DNA of 64,000 nt from Mangifera indica (GCF_011075055.1 NC_058145.1:6605228-6669227), one strand, 5' to 3'; shown: positions 46,901 to 59,524, counted from the first letter of the stretch. Numbers and translations: made by a program. The notes: generated from the letters alone by a model not told the origin.

Positions 46901-48444
46901 TAGGCCAATGTGAGTTCCACAAGTGATTTTTCAGTTGAACATCTCGCCTGACCCTTTATCTATTTCATTTGGTTTTGACAGCTCTTTGTTTAAGATTATT
47001 AACATTTCGCAAAGTGACGAGATTTCTACTAATTTTCCATCAACTGGTATTACTTACGGCAATCATCATTCTATTTGGCCCATAGATCTCTCAACTCCTT
47101 TACTTTCTTTTCTAATAATTCTACGCAACTCAATATTTGTGTGTTTACCATCGGTTAGCAAACAAGCAAAAAAAATGACTGTAGATCTTGGCTTTAATAC
47201 TAATTGATATGAGATCAAACCTTTCAAGAAAATTGTAGGAAGAGCACAAAAAGTTATGAGAAACAAACACTGTAATTGAAAGTAAGATAATCACAACCAC
47301 CAATTTCGTTAATCAAGCATCACGCCTAATTATTACAATGTTTGCAGAGCTTTTCGGCATACAAGGAACTTAATAAAAAACCGGATGTCATTCCCTTCTT
47401 CCTCACTTGTTTAAATGGATATCTTACTTTATTATCAAATCCTAAATTGCTTTATCAGTAGCTTCCCTGCCTCTTTGCACCAGCTACCATATCAGTCCTC
47501 TCCTGCCTTGTGTTGTATCTTCTATTCTTGCTTACCTGCATCTTCTTTCCTTTTTCCCTTCTTTTGTAAACTTTCATCGCCTTCCATTGCCTCCTGTGAT
47601 CTGTTGCTGTAATTGAGGGGCCTAATAAAATAAAGATCTTTTCTTTGAACTTATAATTTCGTATGCAGACATCTTAGCAGTTGACCTTGTGACCATCTGG
47701 CTGGTATCCTGTGAATTATAGAATTCCAATGATATCATATTGATTTTGAATTTCTTCTGCCAACGTCTCCTTGTTCTTTTACCAGAAAAATATTGAGAAA
47801 ATTAAAATAAGAATAAATAAAGAAGAATAGTTCGTGTGGTGATTGTGGCTGTCATTAAATTTTAATTTTTGGCCTAATGAATAATGTGCTTTCATGATTA
47901 GTTTTTTGGAACTTGTGTGTTTGTGGATTGCATATGGATGCAAAACATACTCTCATAGTAACAGCGATTATCAATCAGTGAAACCTTCTGCTCTTTTAGT
48001 TCATTTCCACAATCTGTCTAACAAGTGTATGATTGTACTTAAGGAACGGTTATCAAGGCTCGAAGCTGCCCTTGCAAATAAGAAAGGTGGGTTGTAAGGT
48101 ACTCAATTATTATGTTTTAGGGTGTGTAAGCTAAGGTCCTAACTTTATCACCTGAATATTGAAACAAGTGCAGATGCAGGAAATGGGGAACTTTTAAAAA
48201 CTATAAGTGAGCTCCAGTCAAAGCTAGAAGAGACAAATGCAGAGTTAGTTTCAGAAAGGAAAAAGGTGATTACATACTTGTACTTTGTTCATGTTTTGCT
48301 TGTAAATTGATGGACACAATTATATTTCATTGACTTTAACTGTAGGCCGAGAAGCTTGCAGTAGAAAATGAAAAGCTGAATTATCGTGTAAAACATCTCA
48401 TCAGAGCACTGGAGGCAGCTGATCTCAACTCCAAGATAGCATGA
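40960..48444 (+). CDS. Small coiled-coil protein (102 aa), four exons, 7-kb first intron
   Basis: Exons are 40960-41034, 48044-48086, 48174-48265 and 48346-48444. The frame is continuous across GT..AG borders to TGA, giving 102 residues. The protein begins MTESEKSNDLRQTLQPFYDR, continues RLSRLEAALANKKDAG and ELQSKLEETNAELVSERK, and ends LIRALEAADLNSKIA. Heptad-like spacing of leucines and many E/K residues from about residue 20 to 95 predict one long coiled coil. It resembles a conserved small plant protein of similar length and sequence that I recall without a named function. No signal peptide or membrane segment is seen. Intron 1 (41035-48043) contains an antisense gypsy element and a MITE. 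The start codon is the first Met of the conserved part; an upstream in-frame Met at 40837 exists but its extension looks non-coding. Confidence 0.82.
41644..41787. mobile_element. Hairpin MITE in intron 1
   Basis: Two arms of about 60 bp are inverse complements around a ~25-bp AT loop. Left words TACATAGATGATATGTCA and TGTGATTAGCT pair with right words AGCTAATCACATGT and CACATCATCTATGTA. Outer ends are CAATG..CATTG. No protein is encoded. I cannot fix a target duplication or superfamily. Confidence 0.6.
43050..46900 (-). pseudogene. Gag-pol remnant of the intronic gypsy element
   Basis: Minus-strand motifs: gag near 46046-46282 (TVVEEYTNCLRVL, LPGNFMSNLHNEI), preceded by a GT-rich low-complexity part at 46560-46900. 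Protease is at 45338-45634 with IDGGTSHNFI, where the usual D-S/T-G is DGG. Reverse transcriptase start is at 44845-45042 (IERLVREML, IIHPSNNPFSS, FCVSYRA); RNase H at 44040-44228 (RPIAYLSKAI, STYKKWLLGLM). The integrase zinc-binding region and core start lie at 43389-43628 (VCQQQK, VWEDVSLDF), with core remnants VPQSVISDRDS near 43240-43300. Stops and frameshifts separate every domain. Confidence 0.8.
47191..47202 (-). other. Primer-binding site of the intronic gypsy element
   Basis: The plus strand reads GCTTTAATACTA, whose complement is a diverged TGGTATCAGAGC. It is two bases from the LTR end at 47205. Confidence 0.6.
47205..47627 (-). repeat. 5' LTR of the intronic gypsy element
   Basis: The LTR ends (minus sense) next to the primer-binding site at 47205. 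Its start is placed near 47627, where the complement reads TTAGGCCCCTCAATTACAGC; the expected opening TG is mutated. The length of about 420 bp is close to the 452-bp LTRs of the related element. No partner LTR is present to confirm borders. Confidence 0.45.
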
Positions 48445-50454
48445 GGTTTGTATCAACCATCTTAAAGGTGACGGAGCTTTTTTTATTTTTTTTGTTAAAT
48501 AAGATGACAACCTATGTTCATTGACGGTTGGAATATATATATAGAGGCTACTCCATTCTTGGAGAATGCTAGTACTCATGTTAATACTAAATATCCTTTG
48601 TTTCAGGGAACTTCCGAAAAACATTGCGCCCTAAAAATTTTACCTGTTCGCTTGCTAGACAGTTGACACAGTTTCTGAAGTGCTGTGCTTCTTTCCAAAA
48701 TGTTAAGAAACATCTCTGTGGAGTTTTCATTTTGTTGATGAAGTTATATATTCAATGAGTTTCTGCTTTGTAAAATCATTTGCCTTCCTACGGTTTGGGA
48801 AATACAATTTACCCCTAATTGTTTCAGAAATTTGCAATTAACACTTTAAATTAACATTGTCTGACTTGATAAAAACACTAGTATAATTGGTAATTTCTCC
48901 TCCCTTCTTTTTCAGTTCTCCTTTTTACCCCTTTTTTGTTGGCCATAATTTTTCTATTTTCCCTTTTCCCATTCTTTTCTATTTCTCCTCAATCTTCCTC
49001 ACTGCTTCAAAACACGCATTTTCCATTTCTATCATGGCAGCACCCATTTTACCCTCCAAAATTTTCAATTTCAACTATTAAAAAAAAAAAAAGAAAAGGA
49101 CTAGTGCCCACCCGAACTTTGAGGAAATGATGATTTATTTTTAAGTTGGAAAAGTTCTTTTATTTATTTATTTAGATATTAATTTTATCACTGAAGATAT
49201 TTAAAAATAATTTCTAAAGCTTCAACTAGTGAATAAGAGACACGAGACTTCATCTTTCCAATTTTTTTCGTCTTTCCATTTTTCTTTTCGGCAACTATTT
49301 TTGTCATTTTGCCATTGTCTTGCCAAATCATATTTGAGATGGTATAATTTAACAAAAATCTCACATCTTAGTGTGTGCCATCCAAATCGCAGCACTCCGG
49401 TCAATTTTTACCAAAATCGTGGTCTTTTATGTTGTCACTCAACTTGAACGTCTCACACCATCGATCTCTTTTGCTATTTATGACATGTTTAATAGTACTG
49501 CTCACTAATGCTATTCACTTCTACCTCATCACTACAATTATCATCTTTTGCCCCTCCAACATCTTCTCTCAGGACCTAGGGTTTGTTTCTTTTGTGTGTT
49601 GATTAGTTCGATTGTATTGATCAAGATTTTGTTTTGATTTGGATTGCAAAGTTGGTTAATTGAAACCAATAAAACCGTTTATCTTATTCTAACCATCACA
49701 TGGGCATAAGTAGTGTTGTTGGTATAGGTAATGGTGTTATAATATGGATATGAATCCACACTTTGGTTGGTGTCATAACCCCATGTGAATCTTTTTTTTT
49801 TTTTGGTTGAAGAATAATGAAAAACGTTAGTGATGTTGTTGATGTGACAGTTTTTTGTTAGAGAAGAATGAAAAAGTTTGGTGGTGTTAACAGTGAAGAT
49901 GATAGAAGGATAGGTCGAGTGTGGATATAAGTGAGTTCGATGGAGAAAAGCATAAAATTAGAATTGTCAAATAAAGGTCGGTAGTTTGTGCTATTAGTAT
50001 TTGGTGGTAAAAATAAGGGGAGGAGAAGAATAAATAAAAAAATAAAGAAAATTAATTTGTGAAAGAAAATTAATATTATTATAATTATTGATGAACAAAT
50101 TGGTAAATTAAATATTACTAGAGGACAAATTGGTCACCCAAGTGGTGGGAGTATTTTTGCCGTTATACTAACAAATGACAAAACAATGAAACCGAATGAA
50201 ATTAATAACAAAAGTGGATGACGTGTTGTTAAATAGCTTATCCAAGCATATGTATAAACATATGTAGTTATGATAAAAGTGCAATTTTAATGTTTAAATA
50301 TGACTTGATAATCACTTATATGATCATCTTGATTTTAAATGAATAATATATATTGAATTGTGTTTTTTGATTTGGTGACAACTCAAAGAATACATGTTTT
50401 TATGCTAGTATGTTGGAACATGACTCAAAAAATGAGAGCATTATTCATAGACAT
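48445..50454. other. 3' flank of the coiled-coil gene and intergenic DNA
   Basis: The first 300 bp probably hold the 3' untranslated region. A pyrimidine-rich patch spans 48890-49010 and an A-run follows at 49081-49096. No gene, RNA or element ends are recognised. Confidence 0.4.
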
Positions 50455-52060
50455 TGTAACACCCTACATTGGAGGTCTTGCCCTCTAGAGGAAAGTGCTA
50501 CTTAAACTACTTAAGCAAAATGGCAATTGAACACATTTATAGGTATACAAAATTATCTAAATACCCTTATATCATAAAAACATTAAAAAAAATTCCACGT
50601 GTAAAAAACATAAAAAATATTTCATATCATCTGATGTGTGTGTACAAAACCAAATAACATCATAAATATAAAATTATCTAAAATACCTCTTAGGCCTCGA
50701 TTTAAGTCGAGCTATTGCTATGAAACCAACAATTCATTTCTCTCTTGCAAAATCAAATAAAACGAGGTGAGTGATAAAACACTTGATAAATAGAAGCATC
50801 TATCTTACAAGAAAATAAAACTATCTCACATTCTCATCATCTAGGGTTCAATACAATCTTATCATCTGGGGTTCAATACTATCCTATCTCAATCATGAAA
50901 GTAGCTATAGTTATTCCTTTCTTTTCCCATCTTTATGTTAACCAAACCAAGTTAAGGTAAAGATTCAGCAATCTAGTTATATGACTAAAGCTCTCTGACT
51001 ATTGCAATTTACAATATGTACGAATTTTTCTCGACATTTCTCTATGGACACCAATTTATGGACTTTCATAGGTGCACACTTTTGTATGAGTAATATAGTG
51101 AATGAAACGTCTTTTCTATGTGTATAACACCTCTATATAGGTGCATAGTCTATGTCATGGATTCCTTACTACAACAACCTTCTAGAAAACGTATCCACCC
51201 AACAATAAGAAAGTCATGTTTTCACGGGCGATTCAAGTCTCTCTTTATCTCAAGATCTTTGTCTCACACATGCACTCTAGAGATCACTAGGTCCCATAAG
51301 TGTTTTACAAGATATCTATATCTCATCATTCTATTCTTAAAAACATGAATGAATTTGCTTTTCTATCATATTCTCATACTTATAACTCTAGGATATGTTT
51401 TCTCACAATCTTAAGTCTATCTTAATTCATCTCAAGCTCCAGCTTCCACCCATCATATATATGCTCATGATAATCATGCATTTACCTATTCTCTCTCTCA
51501 AACACCTCTTGGTACTTAAACAACTATACAAACGATTTTCCATCACTATTGGACATGTGTTCATCATTTCTCTTATGCACGATCGTGTGTTAAACATGTA
51601 TAGGCATGAGTCTAGTTTTGGATAATGTTCACAACTTTTGTTTCATGATTGTTCATGCTTTTTATCATGTATGGTTATATGTCCCAACTACACAATTGTG
51701 CACCTCTTTGTCATGGATAGAACATCTCTTACTATCACGATTGTGATCAACCTAGGGGTACTATTATCATTTCACAACCATGAACAATCGTCCACCCTTT
51801 TGCACAGACATTCATCAAGTACTATCTTACATGTCACAAATGGATGCATATGTCTTATATACGACCGATCGTTGACATCAATGATTTTATCCTAATCGAT
51901 GAATGGTCATGCATTTTCTATGCATAGTCGTTCACTCACTCATGTTAACAAAAATTTAAGTTGATGCACGATCATCCCTACTCTTAAGATGGTTGAACAT
52001 GGCATTCGAAGTTATAAATTTAGGGCTCTTTGGTCATGCTTTCTCCAACCTCAATATATC
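50455..52060 (-). repeat. Gypsy LTR (minus), right border unclear
   Basis: The left end TGTAACACCC..CCTCTAGAGG matches the reverse end of the LTR at 61595 (TGTAACACCC..CATTTAGAGG). A GAGGTGAGTGATAAAACACTTGATAAATAG block near 50763 recurs at 12030 and 61975. From 51100 to 51970 it is studded with diverged ACGATCGTGCAT-like half-palindromes. No internal gypsy sequence is attached, so it may be a solo LTR. I could not find the matching right terminus or target duplication. Confidence 0.5.
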
Positions 52061-52901
52061 AATCAATTCTCGAATGTTTCTAATATGCTTATAACATAAC
52101 ATAATAGAACACATAACATCATCAGAAGTCATCTCGGTCTAGCATTATAGATGTAATATAACAATCTATACCAAAACAATAATCTTTCATGGCTATATTT
52201 GCATCCAACTTAAATTTCATACATAAAATTAATCATATATGTATCTTCTAACGTGATTTATACATATTCCCTATCAATTAAATCACTTAAGCATTATTGA
52301 ATCATGCCATAAAATCTTTGCAAAATTTTTTTTTTTGTTTGTGTGGTAAATTTGAGATGAGAATTCGGTCTTATATAAAAATTAATAATCATATTGATCT
52401 TTGAAATCCAACAATTCATATGAAACATCTTTTTTAACTAAGTAAAAAAAAAACATTGATTAATATCAAATTGTTAATATTATAAATCAATTAAGTAATA
52501 GTAAAATATTGTATATTTATAACTGTATACATAAAAGGATCCAATTATAACTAATTGTACTTTCTTTGTTAATTGAATACCAAAATATTTATCTCTTTCT
52601 AGATGTCAGGTATCACTCTCATATTAACTGCATGTCAAAAGAAGCAAAAATAATAGCATGTTAGATAAATATGCAATAATCATCATTATTAATAATTAGT
52701 TAACTATATGTTTATCTATACTTTGAAAAATAATAAAACCAAAATAAAACATTAAAAAGTCAAATTATCCATATGCTTTTCTGAAAGTTGGTTGGAAACC
52801 ATTACTTGCAACTCAAGTAAGAGTTGGTCTAGTTTTATGATATTATTAGAATTCGGATTCATATCCTTGATGCTTCACAACAAAAAGCATGAACTAAATA
52901 T
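52061..52901. other. AT-rich intergenic DNA
   Basis: No coding frame, RNA gene or repeat end is supported. Several short A and T runs are present. Confidence 0.35.
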
Positions 52902-52906
52902 GTTAA

Positions 52907-53892
52907 TGGTGCATAGTCATCAAAACATACAACAACATCCAATACTAAAATATGTTTTCACTATTTATTTGATAAAGACAGTTTTTCAATTTATTCAATT
53001 TGACAGCCAAGATGAATTCCAATCTAATCCAAACTTATATCAATACATTCACAACACAATGAGCTATCTTTTTATCTATGACAACACAAAAAAGGCACAA
53101 GATAAGGCAATCAAAGTGAAGATAAAAATCAATGGCAGATTTGGTAATTTCTCTATAGAGATGTAATTTCTTTGCAACTCTCTACAATGTCCAACAAGCC
53201 ATATACAAATGCATTCAATTTTGGATTTTAAGGAAGTATAAATGAAACCAAGGCATAAAGGAATAATTCCACCATCCTTGGGATCTTCCTCTACCAATCT
53301 TCCTCTAAGATGATTGGATAAAGGAAAAAAGAGATAAAGACTTCAAAGTTTTATCACCAAGTTCATTCAAAATGCAAGCTAAAAATTTTACAATTTGGAG
53401 GCCACCCGTTATATATGAGGAGGTCACGAAAATGCTACAGTTTTCCAATAAAAGTCAACTAAAAACAAGTAGTTTACATATTTTAAGTTGGGCTTCATAT
53501 CATAAACTAACCCCATACTTCTTAATGTGCTAAGAGACAAAAGTTAGGAACCATGTTACCTAACTTTATCAACCAACTTCCCATTTAGTTCCAAAGCAAC
53601 TAATTACTCAATTTTGGACTCAATGGGCTTCCTAATGAGTCTTGGACATCTTGAGCTTTCGTGGACTTCCTTTGAGACTTCTTTAGGCCAAATAAAACAA
53701 ATCACTTAAGTGGATCTTGAGTCCATTAAATGATGTTATGCTTAAAAGTGAGATTAGGGCAAAAAATAAGCATGCATTACTTCTTTTGGCTTGTGAAGGG
53801 CTGGATCTTCATTCTTCTTAAGCTCTTAGATGACATAGAGGCATGAGGAAGATTCGGAACCCAACAATGGTGATAGAGTCAGGTATGCATCA
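52907..53892 (-). repeat. 3' LTR of the 6.6-kb gypsy element
   Basis: 986 bp, homologous throughout to 58536-59524. The polyprotein end reads close to or into its border, as in some chromoviruses. Confidence 0.85.
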
Positions 53893-56800
53893 TCTTTCTG
53901 GGGTTGAGAAAGTTTACTCTCTAATCCTCAAGATAGCTATCTTCCAAATACAGTTAAAGATCCTCACATTAAAGGTAGCCAAAACTCCTCCCATTTCATC
54001 TAGAAAAGTCACCTTATATGCATTGTCATTGACCTTCTCAAGGATTTCAAATGGTCCATCTACCTTTAGAGCAAGCTTACTCTTCCTCTTGTTAGGAAAC
54101 CTCTCCTTTCTCATATGCACCCAAACTAAATCACCTGGTTAACAGAGTGAAGGCTTTCCATGCTTGTAGATCTTGCTTTTATAAACTTCATTTGCCTTTA
54201 TAATCTACAACTTGACGACCCCATAAAGCTTCTTCATGGTGGATGTTTTCTCATTAGCTTCTTTGTGAAATTGAACATCAAGAGGCAAGGATGATAAATC
54301 TAAAGAAGTTCATGGATTAATTCCATACATTACCTCAAATAAAGAGTGGTTGGTTACTGCACTTGGACTTTTATTGTAGGAGAATTTAGCTTGAGCAAGT
54401 TTCAAGTCCCAATCCTTCAAATACTTGCTAACCAAAGCTCTTAAGATTTTCCCCAATGTTCTATTAGTTATTATAATTTAGTCATCAGTTTGGGGGTGAT
54501 AAGAAGTGCTAAACATGAGTTTATTCTCTAATTTACTCTATAAAGTTCTCTAAAATTGGTTCAAGAACTTAGTATCCCTATCTGAAACTATAGTTCTTGA
54601 AATTCCATAGAGTCTCATCACTTCCTTGAAGAACAATTCAACTACTTTGTTTGCATATTTAGTTTTGGTGTATGGAATCAAATGTATCATCTTTGAGAAC
54701 CTATTCGCCACTATCACCATGATGGGGTTCTTTCCCCTTTGAGTTCCAAGTAAAATAACCACAAAATCCATGCTTAAATCCTTTCATAGTTGCTCTGAAA
54801 CAAGTAGAGGCATGTAAGGACTAGGTTTGAAGTGTGACTTGGACCTTTAACATGTGTCATACCTTACGATAATGGTCAAGATGTCCCCTACCATCTTAGA
54901 CCAGTAGAAGTGCTCCTTGAGCATGTCTAAGGTCTTGTTAATCCCAAAATGTCTTGCCAATCCTCTCCTGTGAGTCTCTCTAATCAAAAGCTCTTTAAAA
55001 GATCTCTTTAGAACACCAAACTTAGACTTTTTGTAGAGAAAGCTATCTTGGACTGAATAATCCTCATACACTCCCTTGGAACACCTCTGCAAGATCTCCC
55101 TAAGCTCTTCATCGGCTTGATAATACTCCTTCATGAGGTGGAAACCAAGAACCCTTGTAGCAAGAATAGATAACAAATAATGCATTTTAGAAAATGCATT
55201 AGCAACTATATTAGAAGACCATTACTTGTATGATGAAACAAAAGAGAAGGACTGAAGAAATTCCACCCATTTGGCATGCCTTGAACTAATCTTATGTTGG
55301 CTACTAAGGAACTTTAAGGCTTGATGATTAGAGTGGAGCACAAATTGCTTAGACTTTAGGTAATGACTCTAATGGTTAAAAACCCTAACAATAGCATAGA
55401 ATTCTTTGTCATAGGTGGAGTACCTTCTTTTTAATTCATTAAGCTTCTCACTAAAGTAAGCAATTGGTCTTTTAACTTGAGTAAAGGCTTACCCAATACC
55501 AACTTCACTTGCATCACACTCCATTTCAATCACCTTATCAAAATCAAGTAAAATAAGTATAGGAGTTTCACATAACCTCTTCTTGATCTCCTTAAATGTT
55601 TTGGTTACAACTGTGAACCATTCAAAATTACTATTCTTCATGTTTTCAATAATAAGGCCTATAATGGTGTTGAAATTAAGCATAAATCTTCTATAGAAGG
55701 ATGTTATTCCATGAAAGCTTTTTGCTTTAGTGATAGTCTTAGGTTAAGGCCAAGACTTGATAGCCTTAACCTTGGATTGATCCATTTGCACTTCATCTTT
55801 GGATACCACATAGCCAAGGAACACAACTTGATTTAAAAAAAACTAAAACTTATCTTTTTTTGCATACAACTTATTTTTTTTTTCAAAACATCAAAAATAT
55901 TTCTCAAGTGTATCATATGATCATCATAAGTTTTACTATATACAAGTATATCATCAAAATAAATAACAACAAACCTGCCAATGAAAGATTTTAGTATCTC
56001 ATTCATAAGCCTCATGAATGTGCTTTGAGTATTAGAAAGGCCAAAGAGCATAACCATCCATTCATACAAGCCTCTTTTGGTCTTGAAGGTTGTCTTTCAT
56101 TAATCAACTTCTTTCATCCTTACTTAATAGTAGCCACTTTTTAGATCAATTTGTGAAAACACACAAGCACTATGCAACTTATTAAACATGTCATCAAGTC
56201 TAGGAATAGGATACCTATACTTGATGGTGATATTATTTATGGCTCTATTATCTACACACATTCTATCAGAACCATATTTCTTGAGAACAAGTAGGGTTAG
56301 AATCGAACACGGACTCATGCTAGGCCTCATATAGCCTTTCTTAATCAATTTTTCCACTTACCTTTGTAGCTCTTTAGTCTCCATGGGGTTGTATTTATAG
56401 ATTGGCTTGTTAGGCAATAATGCTTTTAGAATCAAGTCAATTTGATGCTCAACACTCCTTAAGGGAAAAAGGTTGAATAGAAACTCATTAGGGAGTACAT
56501 ATTCATATTTGATCAAAAATGGTTACACTAATAGGCTTGGTTCATTCATTTTTTGGTTAATCTTCCCTTCAAGCATTAACAATGTATAAACAGGTTGGTG
56601 ACAATTGAGAACTCTCTTCACTTGTGGACCACTCATATACAAGTTATCCTTCTTGATTTCCTTTCCTTTGATAGCCTCATAGACTTGTTAAGGGCTAAGA
56701 GGGGTCAAAGTGATAGTCTTGTGGTTAAACCAGAAGGAATAGGTGTTTTTCTTGCCATGATGTTTCACTTCCCTATCAAATTGCCAACGTCTTCCTAATA

Positions 56801-58345
56801 ACAAGTGACAAGCATCCATAGGAATCACATCACACAATACCTTATCATTATAATGCTTGTCAATGGAGAAAGAAATTAACATTTGCCTTGCAACTTGTAG
56901 GTTTGTTCCATTACTCAGCCATTGTAGTTTGTATGGTTGAGGATATGGCATGATAGGTAACTAAAGGTTGTCTACTAAAGTGGATGAGGCTACATTAGCA
57001 CAACTACCGCTATCAATAATTAAAAAATACACTTTGTCACTAATAGTACACCTTGATTAAAAGATGTAGAGCATTTGCTCTTCATAAGAAAGAGGCTTGG
57101 CATGTGAAGCTCTTCTAATAACTAACAACTCTCCTTTATCAACTCTTTGGAGAATTTCTTCTTTTCCCTTGTCAACTTCATCACTTTTATGGCTGAAAAA
57201 TTCACTTTTTTCTTCCTCTTGAAGGGACTCCTCAATGGTTTGTATCTCTATCAAAGATAAAGCTTTCCTATTCGGGCATTCGACTTGGAAGTGTCCATAG
57301 CCTTGGTATTTGAAACATTTCTTGTTGAAAAGGTTTTGCTTTCCCATTTTAGGCTTGTTTTTTATTGGCTCTATCACATTTTCCTTGCCTTTCTCTTTGG
57401 AAGAAGAATCGACAACCTTTGTGTAAGATAGGGAACCTTTATGGAAGGTAATTCGTTTGATAAAAGATGTTTTTTTTTGTTTAATAATGTCCCATTGGAG
57501 AATAGCTTGACAACTATGGACCTCGTGTCCTTCTTTTGCTTTTCAACCTTAATGACCAATTTACATACATCCTCAAAGGTGCAATAAGGATGTAACTCAA
57601 CCATATTAGCTATGTCTTGGTTTAATCCACCAAGAAATCTTGCAATGGTCTTTTCTTTAACCTTGGACAAGTCACTTCTCATCATTAACTTCTAAAATTC
57701 CCTAATGTAGTGTTTAACACTATCGCTACCTTGCTTAAGAGTGTGTAACTTAAGGTATAGGTCATGTTTATGGTTTTTAGAAGAAATCTCCTTTTCATAA
57801 TCTTCTTGAGCTTCTCCCATGACCTAACTCTCTCTTTGTTGTCCCTGTCTCTTTAATTTTTCAAACTTTCCCACCACAAAAGACATAACATTGAATTTCA
57901 AGATGACTAATTTGTATTTCTTTTCATCCGAGTAGCCTTCGTATTTGAATTTGATGGCATGTAGTCAATCAACAAAATCGTTCGGACTCATATTTTCTTC
58001 TAATTTCGAAACTTCAATTCTTAATCCCCTATCATCATCTTTATTTCTCCTTAGTGCCCTTTCTTATTCTTCCTTAATTGTATCACTAGGAAGAATGAAT
58101 TCCTCTCCACAATGTCTAGGAGGAGGAAGAGGTTTAAGGTGTCTTCTTAGGAGGTTTTGTAGGGTCGGTTGATATGGAAAGGTTGTTTGGTGTTAGGTTA
58201 TAGTCATGTCCCTAAGTAGTTGCATTACTTAGGTCATTTGGTTCTTAAGTTCTAGAATTTCTCCTTGCAATTTCATGTGAATAAATTCCCAAGGATGAGG
58301 TGGTGATGCGGATGAAGATGAGTCACCTTTTTGGGACATTTTGGA
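53893..58345 (-). pseudogene. Gag-pol of the 6.6-kb gypsy element, interrupted
   Basis: Minus-strand order: gag from MSQKG near 58340, with a capsid stretch at 57374-57685 and a zinc knuckle CFKYQGYGHFQVECPNRK near 57280-57330 (the usual second Cys of C-x2-C is Y). Protease-region residues DACHLLLGRRWQFDRE are near 56760-56810. Reverse transcriptase spans 55833-56357 ([48 protein letters not shown]). RNase H starts at 55489-55683 (MECDASEVGIG). Integrase lies at 54550-55185 ([44 protein letters not shown]), and the C-terminal part at 53914-54120 (KERFPNKRKSKL, GPFEILEKVNDNAYKV). Stops separate most domains, although the YFDD site is intact. No clear chromodomain is seen. Confidence 0.85.
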
Positions 58346-58521
58346 AATAGACAAGTAGGTAAGTGTTAGGGTAAATATTGGTAAGTGTTTTGGCTTTGAA
58401 AAGGGTTTATTTTAGATAAGTTTGGGGTTTTGTGAACAGTGTCAACTGGTGAATAGTAAATTCCAATGATAAATAGTAACTCTGAGAAGACGACTACTAA
58501 AAGCTCACATCAGGAACCATG

Positions 58522-58533
58522 GCTCTAATACTA
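58522..58533 (-). other. Primer-binding site of the 6.6-kb gypsy element
   Basis: The minus strand reads TAGTATTAGAGCCATGG, two transitions from the TGGTATCAGAGC consensus plus the common CATGG extension. It lies a few bases from the 5' LTR at 58536. Confidence 0.75.
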
Positions 58534-58535
58534 AA

Positions 58536-59524
58536 TAGTGCATATTCATCAAAACATGCAAAAATATCCAAATGCTAAAATATGTTTTCACTATTTATTT
58601 GATAAGAGCAGTTTTTCAATTCATTCAATTTGACAACCAAGACAAATTTCAATCCAATCCAAACTTATATCAATGCATTCATAACACAATGAGCTATTTT
58701 TTAATCTATGACAACACAAAAAAGACACAAGATAAGGCAATCGAAATAAAGATAAAGTCAAGTGGCAAATTTGGTAATTTCTCTACAACACTCTGCAATG
58801 TTCAGCAAGCCACACACAAACGCATTCAATTTTGGATTTTAAGGATGTATAAATGAAACCAAGGCATAAAGGAATAATTTCACCAACCTTGGGGTTTTCC
58901 ACCACTAATCTTCCTCCAAGATAACTGGATAAAAGAAAAAAAAGATAAAGGCTTCAAAGCTTTATCACCAAGTTCATTCAAAATACAAGCTAAAAACTTT
59001 ACAATTGGGAGGCCACCTTTTATATATGAGGAGGTCGCAACATGCTACAATTTTCAAAAAAAAGTCAACTAAAAAGTGAGTAGTTTACATATTTTAAGCT
59101 AAATTTCACATTATAAAGTAACCTCATACTTCTTAATATGCTAAGAGATAAAAGTTATTGCCCTTTTCCTTAAATTTAGGAGTCATGCTCCCTATCTTTA
59201 TCAACCAACTTCCCATTTAGTTTCAAAGCTACTAATTACTCAATTTTGGACTCAATGGGCTTCCTAATAAGTCTTGGACGTCTTGGGCTTGTGGTGGACT
59301 TCCTTTGAGACTTTTTTAGGCCAAATAAAACAAGTCACTTAAGTGGATCTTGAGTCCATTCAATGATGTTATGCCTAAAAGTGAGATTGGGACAAAAATG
59401 AGCATGTATTGCTTCCTTCGGTTTGTGAAAGGCTGCATCTTCATTCTTCTTAAGCTCTTGGATGGCATGGAGGCCTGAGAAAGATTTAGAACCCGACAAT
59501 GGTGATGGAGCCGGATATGTATCA
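58536..59524 (-). repeat. 5' LTR of the 6.6-kb gypsy element
   Basis: 989 bp, partner of 52907-53892. The outer dinucleotide at the internal side is TA instead of TG, a single transition. Open frames found here recur in the other LTR and are not genes. Confidence 0.85.

Larger units (their letters stand above)
43030..47627 (-). mobile_element. Gypsy element in intron 1, 3' truncated, antisense to the host gene
   Basis: On the minus strand: 5' LTR (about 47205-47627), primer-binding site, gag, protease, reverse transcriptase, RNase H and integrase. Sequence recognisable as integrase fades near 43030, and no 3' LTR is found in the intron. Domain motifs resemble the element at 26919 (a VWEDVSLDF integrase start), so a Reina-like chromovirus is likely. 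All frames are broken. Confidence 0.75.
52907..59524 (-). mobile_element. Complete 6.6-kb Ty3/gypsy element with ~990-bp LTRs
   Basis: The element is flanked by perfect 5-bp duplications, GTTAA at 52902-52906 and 59525-59529. LTRs open TGGTGCATA (TAGTGCATA in the second) and close TATGCATCA / TATGTATCA. A primer-binding site next to the right-hand LTR and the domain order give minus orientation. Integrase and protease motifs ([28 protein letters not shown]) resemble CRM-like chromoviruses; this is inference. All coding parts are interrupted. Confidence 0.9.

Noticed and set aside
48887..49130. Overlapping 64-codon frames rich in F, S and P
   Set aside because: A pyrimidine-rich tract gives open frames in two registers at once, which is a composition effect.
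52792..53166. 124-codon plus-strand frame, with a related 94-codon frame at 58572-58856
   Set aside because: Both lie in or run into the two LTRs of the 6.6-kb gypsy element and are copies of one non-coding repeat, so the similarity is not evidence of coding.
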